A DNA stretch of 64,000 bases, from NCBI GenBank assembly GCA_007449985.2, contig VIIQ02000614.1:558001-622000 (forward strand), given 5' to 3'. A program made the position numbers and the translations under genes. This document shows positions 45,413-58,589 of the stretch, piece after piece; positions within the stretch are counted from its first letter, which is position 1, and the number at the start of each line of letters is the position of its first letter. Below the pieces are notes generated by a model, which ran no database searches, was not told where the DNA came from, and saw only the letters and a list, made by a program, of their open reading frames with translations. This DNA comes from Desmodesmus armatus (taxonomy: Eukaryota; Chlorophyta; Chlorophyceae; Sphaeropleales; Scenedesmaceae).

Positions 45413-48400
45413 TCAACCGTCAGTGACCGCTGCTTTTGCTGCCTTGTGCCAGGCAGCCTTCTGCCGGTAGTGTGTCGCCTTGTGTTCCTGTGCCTTGCGT
45501 TTCTTCCGCTCTGCTGTTGCGCCGCTGGCCCCAATGCGTGTGGGTGCCTCGCGCAGGCCAAAGCTGGCTGCTAGGTGGCCAAGGTGCAAGCTCTTGATGT
45601 GGAACACGTGCTTCAGGGAGGAGGGGTGGGTGGCATAAGCACGGATGAAGGACCTGCAGACATGCAACATGATGCACACCCACATGGGGAGCAAACATAT
45701 GTCAAACATATGAAAGGTGCGAGGAAAAAGTGAGAGGTCCAGCCACATCACTAGCTTATGTACCAGCACAGGCGCCAGCAGGATGCTCACACATCAGCAG
45801 AAGCTGCCGCCACATCAGCATCCAGCATGAAAACAGAAAAGCGCTGCACTCACTGCTGCAACTCACATGTGACAGTGCCAAAGGTGAGGTACTTATAAGC
45901 CCGAAACAACCCACCTGAAGGCATTCAGTGCCAGCTGCTGCAGCTCCTCATCTCCCGATATGGCCTGCAGCAGCTGCCGCTGCAGCATCAACGCAGCAGC
46001 CTGACCCTCTGCCTGCGCCCCCGACAGACCACCATCCCCCACCCAGGGACCCTGTCTCCCCTGCTGCCCCTCCCTGCCACTCTTACCCCCCGCCTCAGCC
46101 CCTGCGCCCTGTCCTCCTGCTGCCGCTGCTGCCTGGCCTGCCTCCTGCCGAAGCTTCTTTGCAAGCCGATGCATGCTTCCCGCCGCTGCAGGGTCGTTCC
46201 CGCTCAAAAGTGCAGGCAGGCACCTCAGCACAGCCTCAGCACGCTCCGGCTGCAGCTGCATGCCGCGCTGCTGCAGGAGGTCGATGTAAGGCATCTCTGA
46301 GTGCAGGAGGAACAGCAGTGCTTCACCCTGCTGCCCCATGCGAGCAGTACGGCCCACTCGGTGGACATATTCTGCAGGGTCTCCTGCAGGGTCGTACTGT
46401 ATGATCGTGCTGACTGCTGGGAAGTCCAGACCGCGCGCGGCGACGTCTGTGCACAGCAGCACGCAGGATTTGGCCTGTGCGCAGCAGCAGGGAGCGCAGC
46501 AGGGGATAGCGCAGCACAGCGGCAGCGGATGCGGCAGGACAGGCAGCCACGCGTCAAAGATGTCGCCCAAAGCTGCCGCGCGCTTCTGGGTGACATGTTG
46601 ACATGAAACAGGCCCACACTTCCTCAGGCAGTGTTGAGCGATGACAACGTTCCGCCCACTCAGTCCATGCACAGCAGCGACTACACCAGCTGCCAAGTGT
46701 GCTGGTATGTAGTACATCATGTGCAAAGAATATGAGTAGTGGTATGTACAACATGCGAACAAACAATGCACCTACGCACCTTAGAGAAGGTCACCAGTGA
46801 GCTAGTGCGCTCCGGCTGCCTCATATCCCCATGCAGCTTGAGCACAGGCACAGCACCCAGCAGCTTGACAGGCTCAGGGGCCTCTGAAGCACCATACTGT
46901 GGATTTGAGTGGTGGTGGGCCAGCTGCAGGTCCCTCCTGAAGAGTTCATGGTGAAATTCCACCGAGTCGCAGTTGGAAAAGAAGACCACCATCTTGCTGG
47001 CTTTGCTGTGACGCAGACGGCTCTGCAGCACACCTGGGGGGCAGAGGCAGATGGCGGGGGGGGGGGGGGGGGGGGTACAGATTCAGTGGCGAGGTGGTGC
47101 GGCAGTTGCGCAGGGGAATGGACTGAATGCAAACATAAAGTGTATGTCGACTGCAGCACACCTGGGGCGACATGAGCAGGTGACAGGCTGTTGTAGATGT
47201 AGCATCAGATGGTATAGATGGTATGCCACGTGGGCAAGTGACGCAAGCACACCTACTGGCTGCTACGAAGCTGAACAAGCGCAATGGGGCTGCAGTGCGC
47301 CACGCCATGCAAAAGCATTAGCGTCACCCGACTCCATCAGGCAAGCCATGCAGGAGCAGCCCGGCCCATCTCCAAATCGCTCAACACACCCCCCTCCCTC
47401 CCTCCCACCCACCCACCTTCACCCCCCCCCCTCAGGCATGCAGTGCCCTTCCCCCCTCTCACCTACAAGGTTCACCAGCCGCATCTTGGCATCAACCTCC
47501 ACATACTTCTGCTTCAGCTGCTGCGGCAACTCAAACGCATCCCCACCCCCCTCCTGCTGCTGCCCCTCGGCACCTGCTGCTGCTGCTCCAGCGCCCTCAG
47601 CTGCCAGCTGCAGCTGTCCATCAACCACCCGGGCTTTAAAACCCACACCCACAGGCTCCTGCAAGCTGAGACCTGCAAGCTCAGATAAACCAGGGTGTAG
47701 GGTAGCTGACAGCAGCGCAGTCTGGCGGCGGCGGCTGCCATCGCTGCTGCCATCGCTGCCACTGCTGCTGCGGGCGTCGAAGGCTGCGATGATGGCTTTG
47801 AGCTTTGCTTTGAAGCCCAGGTCTAACAGTCGGTCAGCCTCGTCAAGCACTAGCCAGCTCAGGTGGTCGGTCTTGAAAGAGGTGGTGTTCTGCACACAGC
47901 AGCAGCAGCAGTAGCAGCAGCAGCAGGAGGAGTGACCACAGAGCGTCATTACAAGAAGGGACAAAGGCAGCCGATGGGCGCAGCTAGCAGAGGATACCGT
48001 CACGGCTCTCATGTGGGGCAGGGTGGCGTTGTAGTCCAGCAGCTGCTGCAAGTATCTAGACTGTAAGCTGCTGGCCAACTGCCGGCCACAGTTGCGTTTG
48101 TGAGCCTGTGGACTTGCAGGACAATGTCTCGCACGGCATCTTTTGTGAAATAACTGCAGTAGCTAGTGCAGTAGCTCCTCGCCGTTCCCCTTGCCTTCAG
48201 GTTGGGTTGAACAAAGAATAGACCCTCCAGCCCCCTCCCCCCCTCATTCACTCCGCACCTCCAGGTGGTCCATGAGTCGTCCAGGTGTTGCCACCAGGAT
48301 GGTGACCCCCTTGCGCAGCCGCGCCTTCTCATGGCCCCTGTGCTCACCACCGATTAGGATGCCGGGCACCAGCCAGCAGAAGCGACGCACCAGCGCAGTC

Positions 48401-51135
48401 AGCACGTCAGACACCTGCAGTGCACATGCGTGACAATCGAGTGTCATCAGGATTGTGATGTTTTGAGGCAAGCTTACTGTCTTACACAGGCAACAAGGCA
48501 CGGCGGTTGGGGTTGAGAGGTGACAGAGGAGGAGCAGGAGTGAGAGCGGGAGGTGGAAGGGCGAAGCAAGAGGGCATGTGCGTGTGTCCAAAGGGCACGC
48601 CAGGCACAAACATGCTTCAAACTTGTGGCGCGCATCCAATTTGCACACGTGGAGCGCATCCATCCTACACAGGCGCCTGGCGAGCAGGCAGTGCCGCACA
48701 ACATACAGACACACCAGCAACCCAGAGGCGACTTATGGAGGTGTCACAATGCATTAAAGGCCACGCAGATGGGGAGCTCCATGCGTTCAGCAACACACTG
48801 CCCGCATTCCCCAGCTTGGCCTGTGCTGAATGATGCAGCTCAAAGTGGACACAGAAGCCTCCGACCAATGCCTGCAATCAACCCAGCGCCTCGGCTGTTG
48901 TGTGTGTGGCCAGCCGGTAGGGTTCCGCCGCCCTTGTCATCACACACAAAAAAACAATAACAAAAAATCCCAGCGCCGCATTCCTCACCTGCACTGCCAG
49001 CTCCCGTGTGGGCACCAGCACCACCCCGAAAGTGCCGTCAGACCGGCTGATGTGGGGCTGCCTGGCCGCTAGGCTGTGCACCATGGGCGCCAGGTAGGCC
49101 AGCGTCTTGCCTGAGCCGGTGGGTGAGCGCACCAACGCGTCACGCCCACTCAGCAGCACTGGTATGCTGTGCTTCTGGACCTGCAGGGGGCAACAGCAGG
49201 AAAAACAAACCAGATGCAGTCGGCCGGTTGGGATGCCGGAGATGACGACTATTTACAGTACTGTACTATCACATGTGCACCTGACAGCTCAGCTGTACTG
49301 TGCAACCAATAATGAAAGTGACCGTGTGATTACACATGCAACCCACTAGGACTGTGCTGGCAGCTACATTGCCCATTAACCATACCTGTGTGGGCTCCTG
49401 GAAGTTCAAGGCCTCCAAGTGTCCTGCCAGCACCTCCAACAGACCCAGCCCCCGCCAGCTGCTGTCATCACCCCCACCAGCGGCACCAGCAGCAACATCA
49501 GGCCCAAACAGCTGCAGCCGTGACTCAGCAGGTACGTTGGGCTCCGCATGTGTCAGCTCACCAGCCTTGTGCTGGGCCAGCTTTTCCTGCTGCTGCTGGG
49601 GCCCTTGCCCTGCCTGCTGCTGCCCCTGCGCCTGCTGCTGCTTGTTTTTCCCGCCTTTACTGCCGCTAGTGCCGCTGGCAGCTGCTGTGCCATCTGCGTG
49701 GGGCTTGTGTTGCTGCCTGCGCTGCTGCTTGTGCGCCAGCTGGGTGTAGTCAGGCTCGTCCTCTGCGTCACCAAACTCCACAACACCCTGTGTGGGCTCC
49801 TGCAGCAGTAACAGTGCACACTGGTGACCCCTTCCCCCATCGGGTGGCATGCGGCATGCTACCAAGAGGCGATTGGCTGGGAAAGGCACAAGACACCACA
49901 TACAGGACCACGCAAATCGACAGAAGACGATAGCTGGGTGCTGAGCTGCAGCACCCCTGTGTTGCAAGGGCGGCATGAGGGTTGGCGAAGCCGGCGGCAT
50001 GGCATAGCGGAAAAATGCACCAACAGCGCTGCCTATGGGCCTGACTGCCTGTGCAAAGATTTGAAGTACCTGGTGTGCATGGCTGCCGGCTTGTGCTGCC
50101 ACCTCCTGCTGCAATGCCTGGTCCCGTGACAGGTTGAATGCTACCAGGGCCATGATGTCCTCTTCCTCTGCAGCTGAGGGGCCAGCAGTTTCAGCTGCAC
50201 AGCACAGGACAGCATGACACAGCACACCACAAACACAAAGCTTTGCTTGCATATTTTGTGGAAGACTGCTCTCTTGCGGCACAGTCACCAAAGACACACG
50301 ATACCGTTCGGAACGCGAGACAATGCACAGGCGGTGCAGTGGGGGTGTCAGGGAGGAGGCATGCACAGGTTTGGAGCATGGTGCTGGCATGTGCTGACAA
50401 GTAATCGTGTCTTGGCTGTATGCGTCTAAGAGGTCATCGCGCACCTGACTCTTGCAACTTGGCAAGTGCCCCCTTCACCACTGCTGCTTTCTTGACACCA
50501 CCTGCTGGTGCTGCTGCTGCATTGCCAGTGTTGGCAGGGCGCTTGCCTCCAGCTGCACCTGTCTGGCTGGGACCACGTTGCTGCTGTTGGCCTGGCTGCT
50601 GCCCCGATTGCTGCTGACGTTGCTGCTGCTGCTGCTTTAGTGCGGGTGGTTCTTGCACAGTGTGCTGTTGTGGCTGAGACACCTGCTTGGACTGCTGCTG
50701 TGCAGGCTGCTGCTCAGGCTGCTGCTGCGCTGCAGCAGCACCATAGCCATGCATGGAGTCTCCTGTAGCTGTTGCAGGCTTGGAGTTGAAGTGTCCAGAT
50801 GCATCCTGCAGCTTCTGCTTCTTGGCAGGGCTGCTGCTCTCAACTGCTGGCCTAGGGTGAGCCTGGCCAGGGTCCTGGGTGCTGCGTGCCTGATCCTGGC
50901 GCTGCCTCCTGCTGTTACGCCTTTCGTTTGCCTATGGATCAGTCAAAACGAAAGATGCAGCAGAGAAAGGCACTCAGACTTTCAGCGCAAGCATGCAACA
51001 GCTGGGACAGTCAGAGGAGACATCATCTGCTGGTGCACCTACCTGCCTCTTGCGCTCCCTCCAGTCAAGTTTGGGATGTTGCTGTGCACCAGCTTGATCA
51101 GAGAAGTCTAAGTTCAGGGTCACCTCTTCATCCAT
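45413..51135 (-). CDS. DDX31: DEAD-box ATP-dependent RNA helicase, DDX31/Dbp7 family
   Basis: Dbp7/DDX31 helicases act in nucleolar 60S ribosomal subunit assembly. Ten exons, minus strand: 51135-51043, 50931-50445, 50194-50070, 49799-49386, 49180-48989, 48414-48259, 47889-47463, 47033-46780, 46474-45915 and 45653-45413; 2,949 nt, 982 residues, phases all consistent. Residues 1 to ~300 are Gln-rich and disordered. Motifs in order: Q motif NFQEPTQ (367-373), Walker A TGSGKT (394-399), PTREL (430-434), ATPGRL (479-484), DEAD (505-508), SAT (550-552), [19 protein letters not shown] (725-733), HRVGRTAR (754-761). The insertion-rich middle ([12 protein letters not shown]) and the C-terminal block [20 protein letters not shown] with FGLREAP are characteristic of the Dbp7 subfamily. 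The C-terminal tail is Lys-rich (nucleolar type). Exon 4 begins and ends with the same sequence (see findings). Confidence 0.96.
47056..47075. repeat. Homopolymer run of 20 G
   Basis: (G)20 on the + strand, i.e. (C)20 in the helicase transcript, just upstream of the exon 8 acceptor at 47034. It acts as an extreme polypyrimidine tract. Confidence 0.9.
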
Positions 51136-51890
51136 AGTTGCACTGCTGCCCGGCTGCTGCTACTGCTGTTTGTCGTATTAACCAACAGCCTCGTGAGTGC
51201 GCAAGGTATTCAGTAGCACTGGATGAAAACAGAAAGCACTTTGCGCCTGGCCGAGGGCCCTTGGGCTGCCCTCCCAAGACATTTCGGAACCAACCCCGTT
51301 TGACCAGGTTGCCAGCCTGCTGATGACACGCTCTCTGTGCGAGTGTTACAAACACGCATGACCGACCACCACATCAGCTTTACACGTGATAGCAAGTACT
51401 GCGCCGTGCACCATTGACCACGCTGCAAGGGTATGAATCAAGGGGGAAAGGGTAGATGCAAGGAAGGTGACGAATCATGAACAAAATGTCTCTCTGCCCC
51501 TGTGTGTGGCACACACAGCAAAGAAGGCCTGTTCACCAAGGCATATGTACTAATTTGTATGTAGTTGTGCCACGCACACAGAGAAACCCTGCAACACGCC
51601 GTGGCAGAGGCAGCTTGGGGCCCAAAAGCGCCCGTGCCCCTGCAGAAAGGCTATCAGTACATGCCTTCATCAGACAAGACATGCTGACAACAAGGTGATG
51701 TACAAAGCACCAGGCTGCTGGCTGCTTGCATACGCAAGGACTCCCCGACCAAGAGTTGCTCAAGGCAAAACACCGATCAATCATGCCCAAACACATGCAT
51801 ACAAATGCATTTCATGGGCAGCAGCAACATCATCATCGTGTGGGGAACACATCAGTCCCACCGTGACACCCAAACAAAAGGAGGAAATGC
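51136..51890. other. Intergenic: phosphoesterase 3' UTR and helicase promoter
   Basis: 755 bp between two minus-strand genes. No gene or strong motif seen. Confidence 0.5.
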
Positions 51891-54194
51891 TCACAGCAGC
51901 ATCATCAACACGACAGACACCAGCAACGACACTCCCACACACACCGCACCTCTCACTGCCCGCGCAGAATTTGTCCATGTCTGGTTGGGGTTTTGTGCAA
52001 ACTGCTGCAGCACTGGCTTTGCCTTCTGCTGCTTGAGCAGCGCATGCACACTGTGCCCAAACCACTGCGGCTTCGAGCTCCCCGACGTAGCGTTGTGCAC
52101 CACAGCCGCCACGCGCAACGTATCCTTGCCAAACTCTGCATAGCAGTAGACGTGGTACCAGCTCGCCCCGCAGTTGAACATGGGCACGTTGGTGTTGGGG
52201 AAGTTGCCCGTCATGCCCCATGGTTTGATGTGCACGTGGCCATAGAAGATGGCCACAACGTTGCTGTTGGACACCATGCGGGAGAAGGTGGGGTCCAGCG
52301 CCAGCCCTAGCTCCCTGTGCGCGTGCAACATCAGCACGATGCGCCGCTGCTGTGCTGTGGCCGACGACAGCTCCGCGGCTAGCCAGCGCATCGAGGACTT
52401 GACAGACAGGCTGGATTCCTCGTACCTGCAACAAACGGACGCATACCACAGAAGGCCGGTGTTGCTGCACTCCTGTCAAGCTCTCAGCAGAACCATCCCA
52501 AGCTCTTTGCGCAGTCAGGATGCGCATGTTCACCTTGAACACTGAGTGCGCCAGCTGTTGGCAGGAATTTCAGCCAGTGTGCAAGTCACGGCACTGGGGG
52601 AACCTCACTTTGCATGCTGCGCATACCACCAATCGCTTGTCCTGCAGCCCTGAGTATGCATGCAGCACCTAACAGTGCCAGCACTGGAGTGCAACAGCAT
52701 CCAACAGCACCCCTGAACCCTTGCCTACCTTGGGCTGTACTGCAGGACCACAAAGTGCCAGTTGTTGTAGTCAAAGCTGTACGCCATGCTCTCTGCGTCA
52801 AAGCTGGTGATGTTGTTGCGCGGGAAGTTGCTCCAGGTGTGCTGGTCACAACCAGGCATCAGCACAGACCGCATGTGGTCAACTGCTGTGCGCGCGCACA
52901 CGTTCTTGTCGATGCTTTTGAAGTGGCCCGCGCAGTCATTGACATTGATCACGTAGTCATCTGCACGGAGCAGGTGAAGGTGCAGCTTGTTGCAGCCGGC
53001 TGTATCTGTACGCATGGCCGAACTCTTGCTGGTGCTGCTGCATGCAGGATCATCACTGTGACCAGAACCATGGATTTGCGCTGCCCAGCAAAAAAGCATA
53101 TGCTTGCTCCTGCAGCATGGACAACGCCTACAAAACCACAGCAAGCAGCCACCCACTATTAAATCCTGCGCTGCCACTCACGATTGCCAAACATGAGCCA
53201 CGTTGGAAGCTCCACCTGAGCAGCTGTGGTGGCGTCCTGCGCATCCTGCGGCCTGATGGTGCTGCTGTTGACCGCGTCCGCAGTTGGTGGGTCCACCGAA
53301 GGGTCATAGAAGGCCCTGAAGGCATCCACTTCGTCCTCCCGGTAGAACTCTGTCATATCCCCCAGCACAACCAGGGCACGGGGGTCCTGCACAGGCCCGC
53401 CCCCTGCCTCCCAGGGCCATGACCCCAGCTCCGTGACCCTGTTTATACTGCGCACGAGGCGCTTGTTGTAGGGAACTGCCTTGTACGTCTGCATGTAGAG
53501 ACAGACACAAAGTGGTTGCAGGAGTCAGCAGTGCTGGCTGCTGACGGTGTGCTGTGAAGCCACCAAGCACACATGCCTGGGGGGAAGCAACTGCTTGATG
53601 ATCACATCCTGGTCATGGGCAGATGGCTGACATGACCTTGTGGACTTGCAGCCGCAGCTAATGCAAGTGCTGATTTTGCATGTGCACAAGGATGCTTTAT
53701 GTCTGCTTGAGAGGCACCGCTGCTGCTGCTGGTGCTGGCACCCTTGCGGGGTGCAGGAAACTCACGTTTTTGAATCTGTTTACAACCCTGAACAGCTGCG
53801 GGTCTGCTGCTAGCACCAGACTGAAGGGAGCTCTGCTGGTCACTGGTGGCAGCAGCTGCTTGCGATAGCTCATGGCATGGCAGACTGCGGGCTTGGTGCC
53901 GCAGCCCCTGTCATACGACTCCACCCCCTTCCAGCAGTGACAGGCCAGGCCGCGCCAACCCAGCTTGCAGCGCTTGTAGCACATGCCTCCCTCTATCATG
54001 CCCCCATCAGGACAGTACCGTGCTGGTACTGACTGCTGGATGATAGGCTTGCTGAAGGGCTGCATAGAGACTACATCGCTGCTTGCTGGTGCAGCTGCTG
54101 CAAAGTGCTGGACCTGGCTGGTCAGCAGCAGCAGCTGCACCCAAGCTGCCCAGCAGAAACGGTGGAATGCTGCATATTTTCTGCTTGGCTGCAT
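51891..54194 (-). CDS. Secreted metallophosphoesterase, probably GPI-anchored
   Basis: A calcineurin-like (metallo-dependent) phosphoesterase; the exact substrate is unknown. Four exons, 54194-53766, 53488-53182, 52960-52729 and 52425-51891; 1,503 nt, 500 residues, phases consistent. A signal peptide (WVQLLLLTSQVQHFAAA) is followed by a cysteine-rich block (RYCPDGGMIEGGMCYKRCK, CHCW). Metal-site motifs are DPQ (D131), GDMTE (D187), GNHD (244-247), HAH (357-359) and GHVH (385-388), in the expected order. The first motif has Gln where many relatives have His (D-x-H), as in some purple-acid-related and sphingomyelinase-like members. Several N-x-S/T sites fit secretion. The C-terminus ends in a hydrophobic stretch after ARAVRG (AVCVGVSLLVSVVLMMLL), with no residues beyond it, typical of a GPI signal. 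It is head-to-head with RimM. Confidence 0.9.
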
Positions 54195-54863
54195 GCTCCT
54201 GCTGCTGGTGCTGCTGCCTGGGGGTATGCTGGGCCCCAGTGTGTGTCACGCGGGGCGAGGCATGCACCACACACCAGGAGCAGTAGGGACACAGCCCTGA
54301 CGTGGGCAGCTCAAACAGCCTGATGATGTCTTAGTTGATATCAAACCACTAAGTCCTGCAAATTACAGGCATGAACGGTTGTCTCCCTGTGCTGCTGCTG
54401 CCTATGGCGGGGTTGACTGTTGCAAGTGCGCCCAGCAATAGCGAGAGAAATCAGAAATGGAAGATGCAAGAAAAAGTACGTTTAAGAGAAGGTGAACACC
54501 GCTGGAGAGCTTCAAGCCAAGGCCGTAGCCTCCGGGGCTTCAAACTGAGCTGCTGACGTAACCCAGGGTTCAAGCAACAGATTTAACGTCAGCATACATA
54601 TTCTTTGTGGTGCATGCAGAGGCTTGACAGGCCGTTGGCCACGGAATGTACTGCCTGACTAATGTTGACAACCTTGGGTGTTGAGCATACGCGACGGATT
54701 CGTCTTGTAAGCAACCAATGCTTTCACGCCGCTCCAGTGACACTGACGACCCGCCTTGATTACCCAGACACTTGTGCCCTAGCCTGCTGCTGGGCCAGCA
54801 ACAGCCACAAGTCTCCAGTGCAGTGCTTCACCCCGACCTCACCCGGCTATACACAGCAGCGTA
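54195..54863. promoter_or_regulatory. Intergenic between divergent genes
   Basis: 670 bp holding the promoters of the phosphoesterase (-) and RimM (+). No gene or clear TATA box seen. Confidence 0.4.
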
Positions 54864-55120
54864 ATGCAGTCCATACAACTTCATAGTTGCTCTTCGCTGT
54901 CTAAGACGCCTTGCATCCCCTTGGGCCAGCGGCACCCTCGGCAGCAGTGGCAGCAGCAGCCAGCACAGCGTGTCCCCAGCCAGGCAGTTCATGCAGCAGG
55001 GCGGTTATGCCAAGTACACACGCACGCCGTAGCAGTGCCGCCCCTTTGGAGCCAGCAACAAGCACACAGGCAGCAGCACGTGCTTGCTGCGACAGGCAGC
55101 AATCACCCTCAAACATCCCC

Positions 55121-55153
<33 letters not shown>

Positions 55154-58076
55154 TGTTGAGAATGTCAGTACGAAGCGGCCAAAAGCTCAGAAAGTCCAGC
55201 AGCAGCAGCAGCAGGCAAGCAGCAGCAGTGCAGCAGAGCCCCAACAAGAAAAGCAGGAGGAGGATGAGCAGGAGTGGGACTCTGATGATGAGTACGAGGG
55301 AGAGGAGGGTAAGACCCCTGACTTGATTATGTATATGTGCTAGCTGACCTGTGCTTACGAGGCTGCAAAGTTGCTTCATAATCATGGGCCGTCGCGTCCA
55401 TGCATGGTTTGCCAGCCTGTCATGTTATGCATGTTGTGCCATGACAAGCAGTACACAGTGCAGCCTGGACATGAACAATCACCAAGGGCCTAATCGACCC
55501 CTGTGTTGGCAAGCATGCCATGCTAGCAGCAGTGCAGCAAGCTGGTAACTTTCCTAGTTGCCGTGACAACCCTAGCCATGTTTGGTGCACAGGCTACAGC
55601 CTGCTAGCTAGCAGACACCAGGCTGTAGCTGACTGGTTGCCTGGTGGCCGTGCACTCTCCTGCAGAGTATGAGGACCTTGAGGAGGGGGAGTGGGACGAA
55701 GACGAATGGGAGGATGAAGATGAGGATGAGGATGCCAACAGCACCATGACACCAGCTGTGCGGCAGATACCTCAGGACCAAGCAACAGTCGATTTCACAC
55801 AGGTACTTGAGCAGCAACTCAACAGCAGCCAGCCTTATTCACGTCTCTGCCAATGCACTGTGTGATGTTGCATAGCTTGCAGGACCTTCGCCTTAGTCAA
55901 AGGATGAGGGCAGCAGGGGTTCCAAAGCAGTATGACGGTGGCATCTCACACCCCGCACAGCGCCAGAAGCAGCTGCGCCGTGGGGCAGTGCACCTATTGC
56001 AATACCCAACAGCCGAGCCTCTTCATTTTTGGACTCTCATCCTTGGCATGTCCTGAACCCTGATTGAAGCGTGGGCTGTGAAAGCCCTGCTAGCACGGTG
56101 CAGCTCTGTGGCCGCCTGCAGGAGGCCCTCCTGAGGCCGTCATGATTTTGTTACACCCCTCGTCACTGAGACCTTGGTTGTCATGCGATCCGTTTGCTCT
56201 GCTGCTGCCACTGCTGCCGCTGCAGGACGACTTTGTCGAGGTCGGGATGATTTCTCGCCCCCACGGTGTGCGTGGTGAGGTCAAGGTGCAGCTCATAACA
56301 GATGAGCCCAAGAAGCGCCTTGGCACTGCTGGCAAACGGTGAGCGGCAGCAAGCTTCGTGGAGGTGTTGCCATGGCAAAGGATGCTGGGGCAAACCCTCC
56401 CCTTACGTCCATTTGTCATTCAGTCGGGGCCTTTCCTGTGGGAGTGTGGGCAGCAGGCAGCCATTATGGCTGTTGGCTGAGGCACTCACGGCTGTTGTCC
56501 TTGCAGGTGGCGAGTCTTGCTGTGTCTGGCGCAGCGCGATGGCAGTTGACTGCATGTGCAGCTGGTTTAATGACTTCATGTGCACTGGCAAACAAGCACA
56601 GCAGATGTGTGTTGCCTTTCTTGCTGCGGTGTACGCTGCTATTGGGTGCCGGAGTCACGCTGCCAGGGCACATTAGTAGACTTGCAGCTTCATCATTTGA
56701 CCATCCTGATACTAGATTTGTCCACAGCGGAACACATGCAATTTACTTGTTGACAATACCGCACCCTTGGAACGCTGACCCTTGGCACCAAGCCATGCTA
56801 ATCATATGTGTGCTGACCATGTGTGCTGGCCTACAGGTTGTGGCTGCAAGCTTTGCCAGTGCGTAGCGGGCTGGTGCCCCCCAGTGCAGCAGCGGCTCGG
56901 CAGGGAGGCGCGGCGGACCCGTTCAAGACACTGCGGCGGGTAGTGGTGCAGTCAGGCCGAGTGGCCCGGCCTGGCGCCAAGGGCCAGCGAGAGGAGTGGG
57001 CGGTCAAGTTTGAGGGGTACAACAGCAGAGAACAGGTGAGCACAACATTGACTGGCACGCGCTGTATGCCCTCCAGCAGCTCATGGGAAGAGTACTACTA
57101 GGGCTAGTAGGCCACTGTTCTGCTTGCTGCGTGGTTTGCCAGTCGTGTCATGTGGCGTGCACCACGTGGTTGCCAGTTGGGTGATGTCATGAGGGATGGT
57201 CCTTGGCGGTTGCAAACCACACACAACCGAAACTCTGAGAGTCTGCAGCTGCCACAAAATCATCAACATCCAGCGGGAATCTGTGGGCGAGGAGCTGCTC
57301 AACCAGTGGCAGTGTTGTCAAATGCCTCTCCCAACATGTTCTCCTCTATGCCAACGACTAACAGAAACCTCGTGCTTGCCATCTGCATCTCTATCGTGGT
57401 GCATGCAGGCGGCAGATCTTGCTGGCTACAAGCTGCTGCTGGCGCTGTGTGACCGCGAAGCGCGGCCGCGCGGGCGCGACATGTTCTTCATAGACCAGCT
57501 GGTGGGCCTGAAGGCCCTGGACGCTGCGAGCGGCATCCTGGTGGGCATTGTCACAGAGGTGGGTGAAGCTATGGGCTCATCAACACATGGCTTTGGGAGT
57601 CTTGAACGAGAGTTTGCCCTGACTCTCTTACCCTGTCGGCGAGGCACACACTGCAGTCACAACAGGGTGGCACGTGCTGTTTTGTGGCAGTGCTTTAGTG
57701 CTTATGAGACAGCGCGCACTGCTGCTACTGCTCGGTTTATCAAACCAGCCGACCCCCTTGCTGCCTGGTTCCATGCGCGCAGGTGTATGATAACGGTGCC
57801 AGCTACAGCCTGCTGCGGGTGCGCCTGGCACCAGGGGAGGACGACATTCAGGCCTCCAGGTACCGCAGTGTGCTGGTGCCCTTTGTCACTGACATCGTGC
57901 CTGATGTTGACTTGGAGGGCGGCAAGATTGGGCTGGCTTTGCCAGAGGGTCTGCTGGAGACGGCCAGTACGACCAAGCTGCGGAAGGCGTACACGCCTGA
58001 GCAGCAGCAGCAGCTGAGGGAGCAGCTGAAGAAGCGGCAGCAGCAGCAGGGGCGGTGGGAGGAGCAGCAGCAGTGA
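54864..58076 (+). CDS. RIMM: RimM-type ribosome maturation factor, probably plastid
   Basis: RimM binds ribosomal protein uS19 and helps mature the 30S head and 16S rRNA; in algae the nuclear copy serves the chloroplast. Seven exons: 54864-55308, 55666-55802, 55883-55987, 56226-56338, 56837-57035, 57409-57558 and 57783-58076; 1,443 nt, 480 residues. The core begins at residue ~232, FVEVGMISRPHGVRGEVKV, the RimM signature. It continues with VKFEGYNSREQAADLAGYKL, DMFFIDQLVGLKALDAASG with ILVGIVTEV, VYDNGASYSLLRV and the C-terminal VPFVTDIVPDVDLEGGKIG. The N-terminal ~230 residues are unusual: a transit-like start, a (Q)10 tract near residue 90 and very acidic segments (EGEWDEDEWEDEDEDEDA). Bacterial RimM is ~175 residues, so this is a long algal extension. 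The 3' border of exon 3 (GCA|GTGCAC) is the least certain junction. The tail is Gln/Arg-rich. Confidence 0.93.
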
Positions 58077-58589
58077 CGGGTGCTGGTGTGTTGTCTGATG
58101 GGGCGACAGGCTGCAAAGAAGTTGGGTCTTTGTGCTCAGGATCAGCTCGCAAACCCAGTATTGACAATGCCTGCGTCTGCATATCTGGCCGCATATCATG
58201 TTTGTGACGCGCAGACATGTGCTGGCCCCAGAATTTGGGGCAGGAGCTACAACATGCGTGCGTGGCGATTGCCGGTTTGACAAAGCCATAATGCTGTCAA
58301 TATCAGTTGGTTTGAGCCGTTCCATCCGTCCACTGACTGTGTCAGAAGTGTTCTCATAAGGACCAAGTTGCTGGTGGATGAGTTGATCAATGCATAAAAC
58401 CCACACCTGCAGCGGCCACGTTCCTTCGGGGTTCCACCCGCGTAGAGCGTAATCAGCGTGGCGTGTGCGTGTTGGCGCGTACGGGTGAAAAAACGAAGCA
58501 GTATGTCAATAGACTGAACAGTCAAGAACATCCATACATTCATACACTACCTCAAACCGTTCGTCCGACATCAAATCAAGCTTCCGACG
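58077..58589. promoter_or_regulatory. Upstream region of secreted four-Cys gene A
   Basis: No gene. From 58404 onward it is similar to 60278-60338 upstream of gene B: a shared block reads roughly cacctgcag..cc.cgcgtagagcgtaatcagcgt, and caagcttccgacgatgaggt directly surrounds both start codons. Conserved promoter of a tandem duplication. Confidence 0.6.
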
